From: Variovorax beijingensis
Lineage (GTDB): Bacteria > Pseudomonadota > Gammaproteobacteria > Burkholderiales > Burkholderiaceae_C
Assembly (NCBI RefSeq): GCF_003951285.1
Contig: NZ_RXFQ01000003.1
Span: 62,001-126,000, forward strand
DNA length: 64,000 bases
Reading direction: 5' to 3'
The notes under the pieces were generated by a model. It did no database searches and was not told the origin of the DNA. It saw only the letters and a list, made by a program, of their open reading frames with translations. Of this stretch, positions 35,852 to 45,169 are shown one piece after another. Both the position numbers and the translations under genes were made by a program. Every line of letters starts with the position of its first letter. Position 1 is the first letter of the stretch.

Positions 35852-37115
35852 TCCCGACTGTACCCCGCGGGCCAGGCCGCGCCCCTGGGCGTGCCTTCGA
35901 CATGGCAACCAGGACCCCGGCCGCAACAAGATTGGCACCGATGCTGGCCAGGATCGGCAACATGTAGCTGCGGCTGATGTCGAACGCGAAACCGGCCGCG
36001 CTCGGGCCGACCAGGGTGCCGAAGGCCACGCTGGTGTACAGCACGCCGAGGATCGCGCCGATGCTGCGGCCGCCGAAGTAATCCATGACCAGCGCGGGCA
36101 GCAGCGCGACGAAGCCGCCGTAGAACACGCCGTAGGCAAACGCGAAGACGGCCAGCCCCCAGAACCCGCTGGACACCGCCCACACCACCAGCGACAGCGC
36201 CATGCCGGCCGACATCAGCGGCAGCGCCAGTTGCCGGCCCAGCCGATCGGCCAGTCCGCCAAGAAAAAATCGCCCCGCTGTGCTGCCGATGCCGATCGCT
36301 CCGAGCAGCAGCACGGCCGAGCCGGCCGGCAGGCCGTGGTCGAGCGCGTAGGGCACCAGGTGGACAAAGGGAACGAACAGCCCGAACGAACTGATCAGGC
36401 ACGCCGCATAGAGCCCGGCGAAGCGGCGCGAGCTGATCGCGTCCCGCACCGTGAAGCCCGCGGGCACGGCCGACGGTGCCTGCGGCTGCGGTGGATCGCC
36501 GTCCGGCCCGAGCCCGCGATGGCGCGGATCGTCCTCGATCAGCAGCGCCATGCCGGCACCCACCACCACGGCCAGCACGCCCAGCGCCCCGTAGGCATGG
36601 CGCCATCCCAGCGCCTCGATGAGGAGCGACGCCAGCGGCGGCATCGCCAGCGTGCCCACGCCGATGCCGCTCACCGCCAGACCCGAGGCGAATCCGCGGC
36701 GCCTGACGAACCAGCGCTGCACCGCGCCCAGCACCGGCACATAGGAGGCGCCGACGCCGAGCCCGACGCCCAGGCCGTAGGCCAGGCAGGCCTCGGCCAG
36801 GCTGCGCGCCTGTCCCGCGGCGGCCAGGCCCAGGCCGACCAGCACCATGCCCGCGACCGCCAGCCGCCGCGCACCCCACCGGTCTGCGAGCGGGCCGCTG
36901 ACCATACCCAGTCCGAAGTAGAGAAAGCCCGCGAGCGAGAACACCAGCGACACCGAGCCGCGCGATGCGCCGAAGTCGCGCTGCAGCGATTCGAGGAAGG
37001 TGCTGAAGGTGTAGGCGCTGCCGAAGCCCACGAGCGTGACGGCGAAGGCGCCGGCCACCACGAACCAGCCGCGGAAGAGGCGCGTGCGGGGCGTTGAATG
37101 GGAGAAGGAGGTCAA
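35823..37115 (-). CDS. MFS transporter (monocarboxylate/oxalate-formate type)
   Basis: A ~430-residue major facilitator with 12 hydrophobic segments. The loop GPLADRWGARRLAVAGMVLV after helix 2 and GGLADRLGRQLALPLMSAGM in the second half are the two MFS signature loops, and the layout matches the oxalate/formate and monocarboxylate group. The start is uncertain: I use TTG at 37115, with GGAG about 8 bases upstream, because the N-terminal region of the ATG frame from 37226 is unlike any transporter. It is divergent from a LysR gene (37277), which may regulate it. The substrate is unknown. Confidence 0.85.
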   Translation of the reverse strand: MTSFSHSTPRTRLFRGWFVVAGAFAVTLVGFGSAYTFSTFLESLQRDFGASRGSVSLVFSLAGFLYFGLGMVSGPLADRWGARRLAVAGMVLVGLGLAAAGQARSLAEACLAYGLGVGLGVGASYVPVLGAVQRWFVRRRGFASGLAVSGIGVGTLAMPPLASLLIEALGWRHAYGALGVLAVVVGAGMALLIEDDPRHRGLGPDGDPPQPQAPSAVPAGFTVRDAISSRRFAGLYAACLISSFGLFVPFVHLVPYALDHGLPAGSAVLLLGAIGIGSTAGRFFLGGLADRLGRQLALPLMSAGMALSLVVWAVSSGFWGLAVFAFAYGVFYGGFVALLPALVMDYFGGRSIGAILGVLYTSVAFGTLVGPSAAGFAFDISRSYMLPILASIGANLVAAGVLVAMSKARPGARPGPRGTVGNEPTHAQRS

Positions 37116-37276
37116 TGGCGGGTCTCCGGGTTTGCTGAGAATATCTATTGGTTGGAGAATGGGCTCCGGCGCAGAAGAGTGGTCTTTCCTTGCATGCCAG
37201 TGTGTGGATGATCCTTCTTCCCGCACAGCCTCTCAAACCAGATTTTCTGAGGCGATCGGATCAGATTACCTAAACC

Positions 37277-38221
37277 ATGGAACACCAGCTTCCACCGCTC
37301 AATGCGCTGCGCGCCTTCGAGGCGACCGCGCGCCACCTCTCGGTGAAGAACGCGGCCGACGAGCTCTGCGTCACGGCCGGCGCCGTGAGCCAGCTGATCA
37401 AGTCGCTGGAGCTGCACCTGGGCATTGCGCTGTTCCGGCGCGCAAACCGGGGCATCTTTCTGACCGATGCGGGCCAGGCCTACCTGCCGCCGGTGCGCAA
37501 TGCCTTCCGGCAAATCAGCGACGCCACGCGCCGCATCGCCGTGCCCGCGGAAACCGGCATCCTCACGGTGAGCGCCACGCCATTCTTCGCGTCAGCGTGG
37601 CTGGTGCCGCGGCTGAAAAGCTTTCACGACGCGCATCCGGACATCGACCTGCAGGTGGTGAGCAGTACCGCGCTCGCCGATTTTTCGCGCGACGGCGTGG
37701 ATGTCGCGATTCGCCATGGCCTCGGCCGCTACCCAGGCTTGAGCAGCCAGCGCGTGCTGACGGTGGAGATCATTCCCGTTGCAGCGCCGGCCCTGGTCAG
37801 GCAGCTCGGAATGCCTGCATCGCCGTCCGATCTCATGCGCTGGCCGCGCGTGAACGATGCCGAGCGCAAGGCCTGGCAGCTGTGGTTCCAGGCGCAGGGC
37901 ATCGACGATGCGAAGCCGGCGCGTGGCCCGTCGTTCGACGATTCGGGCCTGCTGTTGAAAGCGGTGCTCGCAGGGCAGGGCGCCGCCCTGCTGCCCGCCG
38001 CGGTGGTGGCCGACGACCTGGCAGAGGGCCGGCTCGTCCAGCTCTCGGACCTGGGATGGCTCGAAGACTTTGCCTACTACCTCGTCTGTCCGGAAGGCAG
38101 CCGCGACCGGCCCAAGATCGCGGCCTTCCGCGAATGGATCGCTGCCGAGTCCGGCAGAAAAGCCGCCAGGCCGCGCAGGAAGACCCCGGTCAAAGCAACT
38201 CGATCCCGGGCAGGCTCTTGA
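37277..38221 (+). CDS. LysR family regulator, GcvA-like
   Basis: A 314-residue LysR protein of the GcvA/AmpR branch: MEHQLPPLNALRAFEATARH, helix-turn-helix NAADELCVTAGAVSQLIKSL, then RRANRGIFLTDAGQAYLPPV, with the effector domain ending near residue 295. The C-terminal tail (RKAARPRRKTPVKATRSRAG) is strongly basic. It is divergent from the MFS gene and probably controls it. Its last 32 bases overlap the 3' end of metR on the other strand. Confidence 0.87.
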   Translation: MEHQLPPLNALRAFEATARHLSVKNAADELCVTAGAVSQLIKSLELHLGIALFRRANRGIFLTDAGQAYLPPVRNAFRQISDATRRIAVPAETGILTVSATPFFASAWLVPRLKSFHDAHPDIDLQVVSSTALADFSRDGVDVAIRHGLGRYPGLSSQRVLTVEIIPVAAPALVRQLGMPASPSDLMRWPRVNDAERKAWQLWFQAQGIDDAKPARGPSFDDSGLLLKAVLAGQGAALLPAAVVADDLAEGRLVQLSDLGWLEDFAYYLVCPEGSRDRPKIAAFREWIAAESGRKAARPRRKTPVKATRSRAGS

Positions 38222-39116
38222 AGCAGCTCTCGCGCGTGATGCGCACGAAGTCCGCCAGCCACGGCTGGCCGGACGTGCCCTGCGTGCAGGCCATGTACAG
38301 CCGCCCCGTGAGGCCCCGGGCGCCCACGCGCCGCGCCGTGACATAGCCGCGGTCCAGGTAGTTCTGCACCGCCCACAGCGGCAGAGTGGCCACGCCGCGG
38401 CCGCTGGCCACCAGCTGCAGCATCGCCACCGTGAGCTCCGTCGTGCGACGGTGCGCGGGTTCCACGCCGGCCGGCGCCAGCACCTGGCGCACGATGTCGA
38501 GCATCTCGTCGGGCACGGGGTAGGTGATCAGCGTCTGGTCGGCAAAGTGGCGCGCCGTGAGGTGCGGCTTGGCGACGAGCGCATGGTCGTTGGCGAGCAG
38601 CGCCACGATCTCGAAGCGGAACAGCGCGTGGTAGTCCACGGTCTCGTCGGGATCCTGTTCGGAGACGATCGCCACCTCGGCGCGGTTCTGCATCACCAGC
38701 GCGATCGGGTCGGGATGAAAGCCCGAGACGATGTCCAGCTCGATCTCGGGCCAGCGCTGGCGGAAGGCATCCATGGCCGGCATCAGCCAGTCGAAGCAGG
38801 TGTGGCACTCGACCACGATGCGCAGCTGCCCGCTGCGGCCCAGCGCCAGCCGCGCCACGTCGCGCTCGGCTTCCTCCACCAGCGGCAGCGCGGCATCGGC
38901 CAGCTGCAACAGCCGCAGCCCGGTGGTGCTGAACTGCGGCGGCACCGACTTGCGCTCGAAGAGCTGCGCGCCATAGCGGTCTTCGAGCAGCTTGATCTGG
39001 TGCGACAGCGCCGACTGCGTGAGGTTCAGCAACTGCGCCGCGCGCACCAGGCTGCCGGTGTCGCGCAGCGCAACGAGCGTGCGAAGGTGGCGTATCTCGA
39101 GGATCGACTGCAACAT
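38190..39116 (-). CDS. metR: LysR family regulator MetR
   Basis: A 308-residue LysR protein matching MetR: MLQSILEIRHLRTLVALRDT, LNLTQSALSHQIKLLEDRYG, LFERKSVPPQFSTTGLRLLQ, and the effector-domain start VVECHTCFDWLMPAMDAFRQ, which is characteristic of MetR. It activates methionine genes with homocysteine as co-effector. It is divergent from metE, the classical arrangement, and a MetR-type site overlaps its own start codon. The 3' end overlaps the convergent GcvA-like gene by 32 bases. Confidence 0.92.
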   Translation of the reverse strand: MLQSILEIRHLRTLVALRDTGSLVRAAQLLNLTQSALSHQIKLLEDRYGAQLFERKSVPPQFSTTGLRLLQLADAALPLVEEAERDVARLALGRSGQLRIVVECHTCFDWLMPAMDAFRQRWPEIELDIVSGFHPDPIALVMQNRAEVAIVSEQDPDETVDYHALFRFEIVALLANDHALVAKPHLTARHFADQTLITYPVPDEMLDIVRQVLAPAGVEPAHRRTTELTVAMLQLVASGRGVATLPLWAVQNYLDRGYVTARRVGARGLTGRLYMACTQGTSGQPWLADFVRITRESCFKSLPGIELL

Positions 39117-39128
39117 GAATGAATTTCA
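39116..39128. promoter_or_regulatory. MetR binding site
   Basis: TGAATGAATTTCA fits the MetR consensus TGAA-N5-TTCA. It lies between the divergent metR and metE genes and overlaps the metR start codon (39114-39116), so binding could repress metR while activating metE. Confidence 0.65.
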
Positions 39129-39217
39129 AGTGAATGGGCAAAATGTTTCGTTTGAATCATATGAGCCAAAGCCCGACCATTGCGGATTCTCAAGATTCAG
39201 CGACCGGAATTCCTGCA

Positions 39218-41563
39218 ATGACCACCCGTACCCACATCCTCGGCTTTCCGCGCATGGGCGCCCACCGGGAACTCAAGTTCGCCCTCGAAAAGCACTGGCG
39301 CGGCGAGATCGACCGCGCTGCGCTGGAAGAAGTTGGCGGCCAGCTGCGTGCGCGCCACTGGCAGGCCCAGCGCGACGCGGGACTCGACTACGTGACGGTG
39401 GGCGACTTCGCCTGCTACGACCACGTGGCCAACCACATCCAGCTTTTCGGCTGCGAGCCGGCGCGCTTCGGCTTCAAGGGCGACGAGCCCGAGCTGGCGC
39501 GCTATTTCAAGATGGCGCGCGGCGTGGAAGACGAAGCCGGCCATGCGCACGATGCCGGCTGCAAGCACGGCGCAGAAGGTACCTTCGCGCTGGAGATGAC
39601 CAAGTGGTTCGACACCAACTACCACTACCTCGTGCCCGAATTCACCGCGGCCACGCAGTTCAAGCTGGCCTCGACGCGGCTCTTCGACGAGGTGGCACAG
39701 GCGCAGCAGGCCGGCCATGCGGTCAAGGCCGTGCTGCTGGGGCCGCTGAGCTTCCTGTACCTCGGCAAGGAGAAGCAGGAGGGCTTCGACCGCTTCTCAT
39801 TGCTCGATGCGCTGCTGCCCGCCTATGAACAGGTGCTGAACCGCCTCAAGCAGCAGGGCGTGGAATGGGTGCAGATCGACGAACCCATCCTCGGGCTCGA
39901 CCTGCCCGATGCCTGGCGCAACGCCTTCGAGCGCGCCTACTGGCAGCTGGCGCGCAGCGCGCCAAAGCTGCTGCTGGCCACGTACTTCTCGCCGCTGTCC
40001 GACAACCTGCGGCTGGCCTGCCAGCTGCCGGTCGCAGGCCTGCACGTGGACGCCGTGCGCGCGCCGCAGGACCTGACCGGCGTGGCCGACTGGCTCGCGG
40101 CGCACAAGGTGCTGTCCGTCGGCATCGTCGATGGCCGCAACATCTGGCGCACAGACCTGGACGCCGCGCTCGCCACACTGCGCCCGGTGGTCGACAAGAA
40201 GCGCGGCGAGCTCTGGATCGCGCCATCGTGCTCGCTGCTGCACGTACCGTTCAGCCTGGCCGCGGAAGACAGGCTCGATGCGGAACTCAAGTCGTGGCTC
40301 GCCTTTGCCGTCGAAAAGCTCGGCGAGCTGGGCGTACTGCGCGCCGTGCTCGACGGCCGCGAGGGCTCGGTTGCCCAGGAGCTCGCGGCCGCCCGTGCCG
40401 CGGTGGCCGCACGGCGCAGCAGCCCGCGCGTGCACCGTGCCGATGTGGCGCTGCGGCTCGCGCGCAGCGTGGCCGGCGACGACCGGCGCGCATCGTCGTT
40501 CGGCCAGCGGCAGCAGGTGCAGCGCGCGCGCTTTGCATTTCCCGCGCTGCCCACCACCACCATCGGCTCGTTCCCGCAGACCACGGAAATCCGCGCCGCG
40601 CGTGCCGCCTTCAAGCGCGGCGAGCTCGATGCGGCAGGCTACCGCGAGAAGATGCGCGCCGAAATCGCACTGGCCGTGCGCAAGCAGGAAGAACTGGGCA
40701 TCGACGTGCTGGTGCACGGCGAGGCCGAGCGCAACGACATGGTCGAGTACTTCGGCGAACAGCTCGACGGCTTTGCCTTCACCGCCAACGGCTGGGTGCA
40801 GTCGTACGGCTCGCGCTGCGTCAAGCCGCCGGTCATCTTCGGTGACGTGGCGCGCCCCGCGCCGATGACGGTCGAGTGGACCGCCTATGCGCAGAGCCTC
40901 ACGACGCTGCCGATGAAGGGCATGCTGACCGGCCCGGTCACCATCCTGCAATGGTCCTTCGTGCGCGACGACCAGCCGCGCAGCGTCACCTGCGAGCAGA
41001 TCGCCTGGGCGATCCGCGACGAGGTGGCGGACCTCGAGGGCGCCGGCATCGGCATCATCCAGATCGACGAGCCCGCGATCCGCGAAGGCCTGCCGCTGCG
41101 CCGCGCCGGCTGGCCGGCCTACCTGAAGTCGGCCACGCGCGCCTTCCGCATCAGCGCCTCGGGCGTGCGCGACCAGACGCAGATCCACACCCACATGTGC
41201 TACTCGGAGTTCAACGACATCCTGCCCGAGATCGCGGCCATGGATGCCGACGTCATCACCATCGAGACCAGCCGCTCCGACATGGAGCTCCTGCGAGGCT
41301 TCGGCGGCGAGAACAGCGCGGGCGGCTTCCGCTACCCGAACGAGATCGGCCCCGGCGTGTACGACATCCATTCGCCGCGCGTGCCCTCGGTGGACGAGAT
41401 CGTGCGCCTGATGCGCAAGGCCGCCGGCGTGGTGCCGCCCGAGAACCTGTGGATCAACCCCGACTGCGGCCTGAAGACCCGCGGCTGGCCGGAGACCGAG
41501 GCGGCGCTGTCGAACATGGTGGCGGCCGCGAAGCTGCTGCGCAGGGAACTCGCGGCGGCCTGA
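39218..41563 (+). CDS. metE: cobalamin-independent methionine synthase
   Basis: A 781-residue MetE with two similar barrel domains. The N-terminal domain starts [20 protein letters not shown]. The C-terminal catalytic domain begins near [20 protein letters not shown] and has zinc ligands in [10 protein letters not shown] (His, Cys) and [11 protein letters not shown] (Cys). It methylates homocysteine from 5-methyltetrahydrofolate-polyglutamate without B12. I use ATG at 39218, which matches the family start; upstream ATGs at 39134 and 39161 are in frame but would add unrelated residues. It is controlled by the divergent metR. Confidence 0.95.
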   Translation: MTTRTHILGFPRMGAHRELKFALEKHWRGEIDRAALEEVGGQLRARHWQAQRDAGLDYVTVGDFACYDHVANHIQLFGCEPARFGFKGDEPELARYFKMARGVEDEAGHAHDAGCKHGAEGTFALEMTKWFDTNYHYLVPEFTAATQFKLASTRLFDEVAQAQQAGHAVKAVLLGPLSFLYLGKEKQEGFDRFSLLDALLPAYEQVLNRLKQQGVEWVQIDEPILGLDLPDAWRNAFERAYWQLARSAPKLLLATYFSPLSDNLRLACQLPVAGLHVDAVRAPQDLTGVADWLAAHKVLSVGIVDGRNIWRTDLDAALATLRPVVDKKRGELWIAPSCSLLHVPFSLAAEDRLDAELKSWLAFAVEKLGELGVLRAVLDGREGSVAQELAAARAAVAARRSSPRVHRADVALRLARSVAGDDRRASSFGQRQQVQRARFAFPALPTTTIGSFPQTTEIRAARAAFKRGELDAAGYREKMRAEIALAVRKQEELGIDVLVHGEAERNDMVEYFGEQLDGFAFTANGWVQSYGSRCVKPPVIFGDVARPAPMTVEWTAYAQSLTTLPMKGMLTGPVTILQWSFVRDDQPRSVTCEQIAWAIRDEVADLEGAGIGIIQIDEPAIREGLPLRRAGWPAYLKSATRAFRISASGVRDQTQIHTHMCYSEFNDILPEIAAMDADVITIETSRSDMELLRGFGGENSAGGFRYPNEIGPGVYDIHSPRVPSVDEIVRLMRKAAGVVPPENLWINPDCGLKTRGWPETEAALSNMVAAAKLLRRELAAA

Positions 41564-41584
41564 AGTAGAGGGGCGATCGGGGAG

Positions 41585-41602
41585 GGCGCCAATAATGGCG
41601 CC
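41585..41602 (+). promoter_or_regulatory. AATAAT box enclosed in GGCGCC repeats before a start codon
   Basis: GGCGCC (41585-41590) and GGCGCC (41597-41602) flank AATAAT and abut the ATG at 41603. The layout is almost the same as at 2977-2993. If AATAAT is a -10 box, transcription would start at about the start codon and the messenger would be leaderless. Otherwise the hairpin would hide the start codon. Confidence 0.35.
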
Positions 41603-42469
41603 ATGCCTGCCTCTTCAGTTGCTTCGCGGCGCTTCTTTCGCGCGCTCTTTCTTCTCCTGCTGCCGCTGCTGATCGCACCGGCCGTCGCCTCTGCGCAAGA
41701 CCGCGCCCAGGCGCTGCTGGAGTTAGAGGGCGTGCAGGCGCGCTACCACGCGGCCTATGCGCCGGGGGCGGTCTCGCGCGATGCGCACCAGCTGCTCGAG
41801 CCTGCCGACGAGGCCGTTGCCGGCAAGGCGCTCCAGGCGCTGGACGCGGCCGCTGCGCGGTCCTTCGACGTGGCCGCATCCGTGGCTGCCATCCAGCAGG
41901 AAGTGGCCGCGGCCGGCAAGGGTGGCGCGGCGCCGGGTGCGCAGGTGCAGGCCGCAGTGGCCCGGTTCTCGAAGCTGCGTGCCGACTACGCCGCCATGGA
42001 CGATGCAGGCAAGCAGGCGTTCTTCAACCGCGAACGCGCGAAGCCGGCCGATCCCGCGCGCACCGAACTGCTCGAACGCATGGCCGTGGCCGACCTGCGC
42101 GAGGTCGATTTCTCGAGCCAGCTGCTGCTGAGCTCGGTCGTCAAGCAACTGGCGCGCGGCAACGCCGGGCAGTTCACCTCGCTGCCGGACCGCACGCTCG
42201 ACATGGCCGTCGACACGCTGTGGTCGCGCGGCATCACCTCGCCGCGCCCGCGCAACCTGCTGACGGTGGCGCGCGAGTTCGAGAGGCAGGTCACGCAGGC
42301 GCTGCTTGCGGCGCTGCCCGATGCGGACGTGGCCGCCTTGCTCGCCTGGCGCAACGACCCGCAGGCCGCGGCCGAGCGCGAAGCGCTGGTGGGCAGCTAC
42401 CGCGCCGAGGTCAAGGGAAGCGGCGCCGTGGCGATCCGGACGCTGGTGCGCAGCTGGCCGCGTTTCTGA
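41603..42469 (+). CDS. exported protein of unknown function, 288 residues
   Basis: The N-terminus [20 protein letters not shown] is a signal peptide with cleavage near ASA-QDR (residue ~31). The mature part is almost wholly helical, rich in Ala, Arg and Glu, with short heptad-like runs ([35 protein letters not shown]). It has no cysteines and no motif I know. It is likely periplasmic. The gene stands alone between metE and a small secreted protein gene, and a GC palindrome lies directly before its ATG. Confidence 0.7.
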   Translation: MPASSVASRRFFRALFLLLLPLLIAPAVASAQDRAQALLELEGVQARYHAAYAPGAVSRDAHQLLEPADEAVAGKALQALDAAAARSFDVAASVAAIQQEVAAAGKGGAAPGAQVQAAVARFSKLRADYAAMDDAGKQAFFNRERAKPADPARTELLERMAVADLREVDFSSQLLLSSVVKQLARGNAGQFTSLPDRTLDMAVDTLWSRGITSPRPRNLLTVAREFERQVTQALLAALPDADVAALLAWRNDPQAAAEREALVGSYRAEVKGSGAVAIRTLVRSWPRF

Positions 42470-42652
42470 GCCCGCAGTGGCTGGCATGCAACATGCGAGG
42501 GCTATCTTGCGCGATACTCGCCGCCCGACGGAGCTAGAGAAAAAATACGCCGATGGGGCCGAATTTCTCAAGCAAAGTGTGCACTTTGGCGCTCACGTCA
42601 AAAAGTTCCCCGTCATTGTTTCAGTTTCATGAACACTGCGATTCGATTGGCT

Positions 42653-42664
42653 AGGGTTTTCCCT
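42653..42664. promoter_or_regulatory. AGGG-TTTT-CCCT palindrome in the 251-base gap
   Basis: The gap 42470-42720 holds no gene. It is more AT-rich than its surroundings and contains the palindrome AGGGTTTTCCCT 57 bases before the next start codon, within a window where a promoter is expected. It may be a regulator site or part of a promoter. Nothing else recognisable is present. Confidence 0.3.
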
Positions 42665-42720
42665 TGTCATCGTGGTGCAAACTTCAGGGCATCCAAAGCC
42701 CAATCAAGAAGGAAATTGAA

Positions 42721-43062
42721 ATGAAGACCTCGAACATCCTCGCCGCCGCCGCTCTGTCCCTGCTCGCCGCTGCCGGCGCCCATGCAGAAACCTATGAAGG
42801 CGTGCAGCCCCTGACCTCCGGCTACAGCCGCGCCGACGTGGCTCCCCAGGCTGCTGCCGCTGCCCGCGAAGGCAACGTCTACAGCGACGCCGCTTCGGCC
42901 ACCGTCGCTCCCGTGCTGGCTGCCTCGGCCGACCGCGCCGCGGTTCGCAGCGAAGCTGTTGCCGCCGCTCACGCGCCCGGCCAGAACCTGCGCCGCGAAG
43001 CTTTCGCCGGCAGCGTGGTTCCTTCGCAAGCACGCAGCTTCACGCGCCAAGCCGGCCTGTAA
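42721..43062 (+). CDS. small secreted Ala-rich protein (possibly DUF4148-like)
   Basis: A 113-residue protein with a clear signal peptide (MKTSNILAAAALSLLAAAGA, cleavage AHA-ETY). The mature ~91 residues are Ala/Ser/Arg rich without cysteines (YSRADVAPQAAAAAREGNVY), reminiscent of the short DUF4148-type proteins common in Burkholderiales. Function is unknown. It is preceded by a ribosome site (AAGGA) and closed by a strong terminator, so it is a separate, probably well-expressed transcript. Confidence 0.75.
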   Translation: MKTSNILAAAALSLLAAAGAHAETYEGVQPLTSGYSRADVAPQAAAAAREGNVYSDAASATVAPVLAASADRAAVRSEAVAAAHAPGQNLRREAFAGSVVPSQARSFTRQAGL

Positions 43063-43120
43063 GAAGGCGGGCAAAAGAGAAGAGACCGCGGCATCGGGCC
43101 GCGCATCTTTGCTCTGCAGG

Positions 43121-43160
43121 AAAAAAGCCGGACGGCGCCCCAGGTGCCGTCCGGCTTTTT
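43121..43160. terminator. bidirectional intrinsic terminator
   Basis: GCCGGACGGCGCC (43127-43139) pairs with GGTGCCGTCCGGC (43143-43155): a 13-pair stem with one G-T pair and a 3-base loop. Six A precede it and five T follow. It can end both the small secreted gene (+) and the convergent tag gene (-). Confidence 0.92.
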
Positions 43161-43166
43161 GCGCTT

Positions 43167-43763
43167 TCAGCGCTTGCGCGGCGCGGCGTGGTGGCAGAAG
43201 CACTCGGGCGCATGGTCGTCGACGATGCCGGTGGCCTGCATCCATGCATAGACGATCACCGGCCCCACGAACTTGAAGCCGCGCTTCTTCAGGGCCGCCG
43301 ACATCTGTTCCGAAAGCGGCGTCTTCGTCGGCACCGCGCCGGTCCTGTTGATGATGGGCTTGCCGCCGGCCATGCCCCAGACGAATTCCGAAAAATCCTC
43401 GCCCGCGGCTTGCATCGCCAAGTAGGCGCGGGCGTTGCCGATGGTGGCCTCGATCTTGGCGCGCGAGCGCACGATGCCCGCGTCCAGCATCAGTCGGTCG
43501 ACGTCCGCCGCGGTGAACCGTGCCACCTTTTCGGGCACGAAGCCCTCGAATGAAGCACGGAACGCATCGCGCTTGCGCAGGATCGTGAGCCACGACAGGC
43601 CCGCCTGGAAGCCGTCGAGCATGAGCTTTTCCCACAGCGCGCGGCTGTCGCGCTCGGGCACGCCCCATTCGGCGTCGTGGTAGGAGGCCAGCAGCGTATC
43701 GCTCTGGGCCCAGGTGCAGCGGGGCTTGGTTTCGGGGGGCATCGGGTGGTGGGTTGGGTTCAT
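43167..43763 (-). CDS. tag: DNA-3-methyladenine glycosylase I
   Basis: A 198-residue protein matching Tag. The N-terminal zinc ligands Cys and His are in PRCTWAQSDTLLASYHDAEW, the helix-hairpin region includes EKLMLDGFQAGLSWLTILRK, and the C-terminal zinc pair is in DDHAPECFCH. Tag removes 3-methyladenine from alkylated DNA as the first step of base excision repair. The start could be ATG at 43763 or the internal ATG at 43742; both leave the domain intact. It is divergent from the NUDIX gene and ends at the shared terminator. Confidence 0.93.
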   Translation of the reverse strand: MNPTHHPMPPETKPRCTWAQSDTLLASYHDAEWGVPERDSRALWEKLMLDGFQAGLSWLTILRKRDAFRASFEGFVPEKVARFTAADVDRLMLDAGIVRSRAKIEATIGNARAYLAMQAAGEDFSEFVWGMAGGKPIINRTGAVPTKTPLSEQMSAALKKRGFKFVGPVIVYAWMQATGIVDDHAPECFCHHAAPRKR

Positions 43764-43811
43764 CTGCTACGAGGGGTGGTTCGGACTTTAACCACCGATA
43801 CTCGAGCCCTC

Positions 43812-44288
43812 ATGATCTCAGTCCATCTCCACGGCCAGCGCTTTCAGGTGCGGGCCGCCGCGGTCATCCTTCATGCGGGCTGCGCGCTGCTTCACCGGGC
43901 GCCGGGCGACGGCTACTGGGCCTTGCCGGGCGGCAGGGTCGAAGTGGGCGAAGAGGCCTCGGCCACCATCGTGCGGGAGATGCGGGAGGAGCTTGGCGAA
44001 GAAGTCGAATGCGGCCGGCTTCTTCATGTGGCGGAGAACTTCTTCGACCTCGCAGGCCGGCGCAACCACGAGATCGGGTTCTATTTTCTCGTCTCGCTGC
44101 CCGAGGATTCGCCCCATCTCGACAAGGCGCGGAGCTACCGGGGCATCGAGAGTCACCTGGATCTGGAATTTCGCTGGTTTCCCATCACGGAACTGGCGGC
44201 CGTCAACCTGCGCCCGACCTTTCTTCCGGCCTCGCTCGCGGCCGATCCGCTGGTCTTCTCGCACGCGATCCAGCGTGAATACCCATGA
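43812..44288 (+). CDS. NUDIX hydrolase
   Basis: A 158-residue NUDIX protein with the complete box: GRVEVGEEASATIVREMREE followed by LGEEV, giving Gly-x5-Glu-x7-Arg-Glu-x2-Glu-Glu. It hydrolyses a nucleoside diphosphate linked to another group; the substrate is not readable. The N-terminal extension of the open frame back to 43677 overlaps tag and is not used. The stop overlaps the next start (ATGA at 44285-44288), making a coupled set of three genes. Divergence from tag could hint at a house-cleaning role (inference). Confidence 0.9.
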   Translation: MISVHLHGQRFQVRAAAVILHAGCALLHRAPGDGYWALPGGRVEVGEEASATIVREMREELGEEVECGRLLHVAENFFDLAGRRNHEIGFYFLVSLPEDSPHLDKARSYRGIESHLDLEFRWFPITELAAVNLRPTFLPASLAADPLVFSHAIQREYP

Positions 44289-44512
44289 GCGGCGAGCGCT
44301 ACCTGTTCAATGTGTTCGGCCGGATCGTGGCCATCGAAAGGGTGGAAGACTGCTGGATCAGCTACTTGAAGGGGGCGGATGGGAAGCGCTGCAGGATCCA
44401 GCTGGCAATTCCGTCCGACCTCAGCCGCGCCGAGCTTTCGCAGTATCTCTACGACATCTATCACGAGCAGGCGACGCCGACCAACGGCGATGTCTTCGAG
44501 ATCTTCCAATGA
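44285..44512 (+). CDS. small protein of unknown function, 75 residues
   Basis: A 75-residue soluble protein with no signal peptide, starting MSGERYLFNVFGRIVAIERV and ending ATPTNGDVFEIFQ. The pattern of short strands and one helix (LSRAELSQYLYDIYHEQ) looks like a compact alpha-beta domain. It is coupled by ATGA overlaps to both the NUDIX gene before it and the DUF2867-like gene after it, which supports a real gene and a shared role. The family is not recognised. Confidence 0.75.
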   Translation: MSGERYLFNVFGRIVAIERVEDCWISYLKGADGKRCRIQLAIPSDLSRAELSQYLYDIYHEQATPTNGDVFEIFQ

Positions 44513-45042
44513 CAAACCACCATCGATTGCACAAGTCCCGCCGCGAGGCACTGCCCTCGGGCGCGCGCGTGGCTGGCCTCTATCGCGGCGCCTTCCTGGC
44601 CGACGCCTTTGCCATCGACCTGCCGCCGGGCGCCACCCGCGACGTGATGGCGCTTGTGCGCTTTGCGTTCGAGCGTCCCGCCCCCTGGGTCAACGCGCTG
44701 TTGGCGCTGCGCGACCGCCTGGTCGGCGGCTTCGGCCTCAAGACGGCCAGCGCGCTGCGTGCCGGCACGCCGGGCGATGCGCCGCGCGTCGGCTTTTTTC
44801 GCATCTATGAAACGCATGCCAACGAGGTGGTGCTGGGCGAGGACGACCGGCACCTGGATTTCCGCGTTTCGGTGATGCGCTCCGTGGCGGGGGATTCGCT
44901 CACTGCCGTCACGGTGGTGCACTGCCACAACCTCTTCGGCCGCAACTACATCCGGCTGATCGCGCCGTTCCATCGGCGGGTGGTGCGTTCTGCGCTCGAG
45001 CGCGCGGCGCGCTCGGGGTGGCCCGCGGAGGTGGGGGCCTGA
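44509..45042 (+). CDS. DUF2867-like protein
   Basis: A 177-residue protein resembling DUF2867: FAFERPAPWVNALLALRDRL, then the GFFRIYETHANEVVLGEDDR and LDFRVSVMR strands, and TVVHCHNLFGRNYIRLIAPF near the end. The fold is probably related to the SRPBCC/START lipid-binding group. Function is unknown. ATG at 44509 overlaps the stop of the 75-residue gene. A basic C-terminal helix ends the protein. Confidence 0.78.
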   Translation: MTNHHRLHKSRREALPSGARVAGLYRGAFLADAFAIDLPPGATRDVMALVRFAFERPAPWVNALLALRDRLVGGFGLKTASALRAGTPGDAPRVGFFRIYETHANEVVLGEDDRHLDFRVSVMRSVAGDSLTAVTVVHCHNLFGRNYIRLIAPFHRRVVRSALERAARSGWPAEVGA

Positions 45043-45169
45043 ACTCGGCGGAACGCCTGGTTACCGCCTGGAACGTTTGCTTGAACTTTCCGTTCTGGCA
45101 AGCGCAGCGGAGCGGGGAGGCCGAGGGGAGATGCCGGTGTAGACTGCCAGGTTTTTCGTTCTGGCGGGT

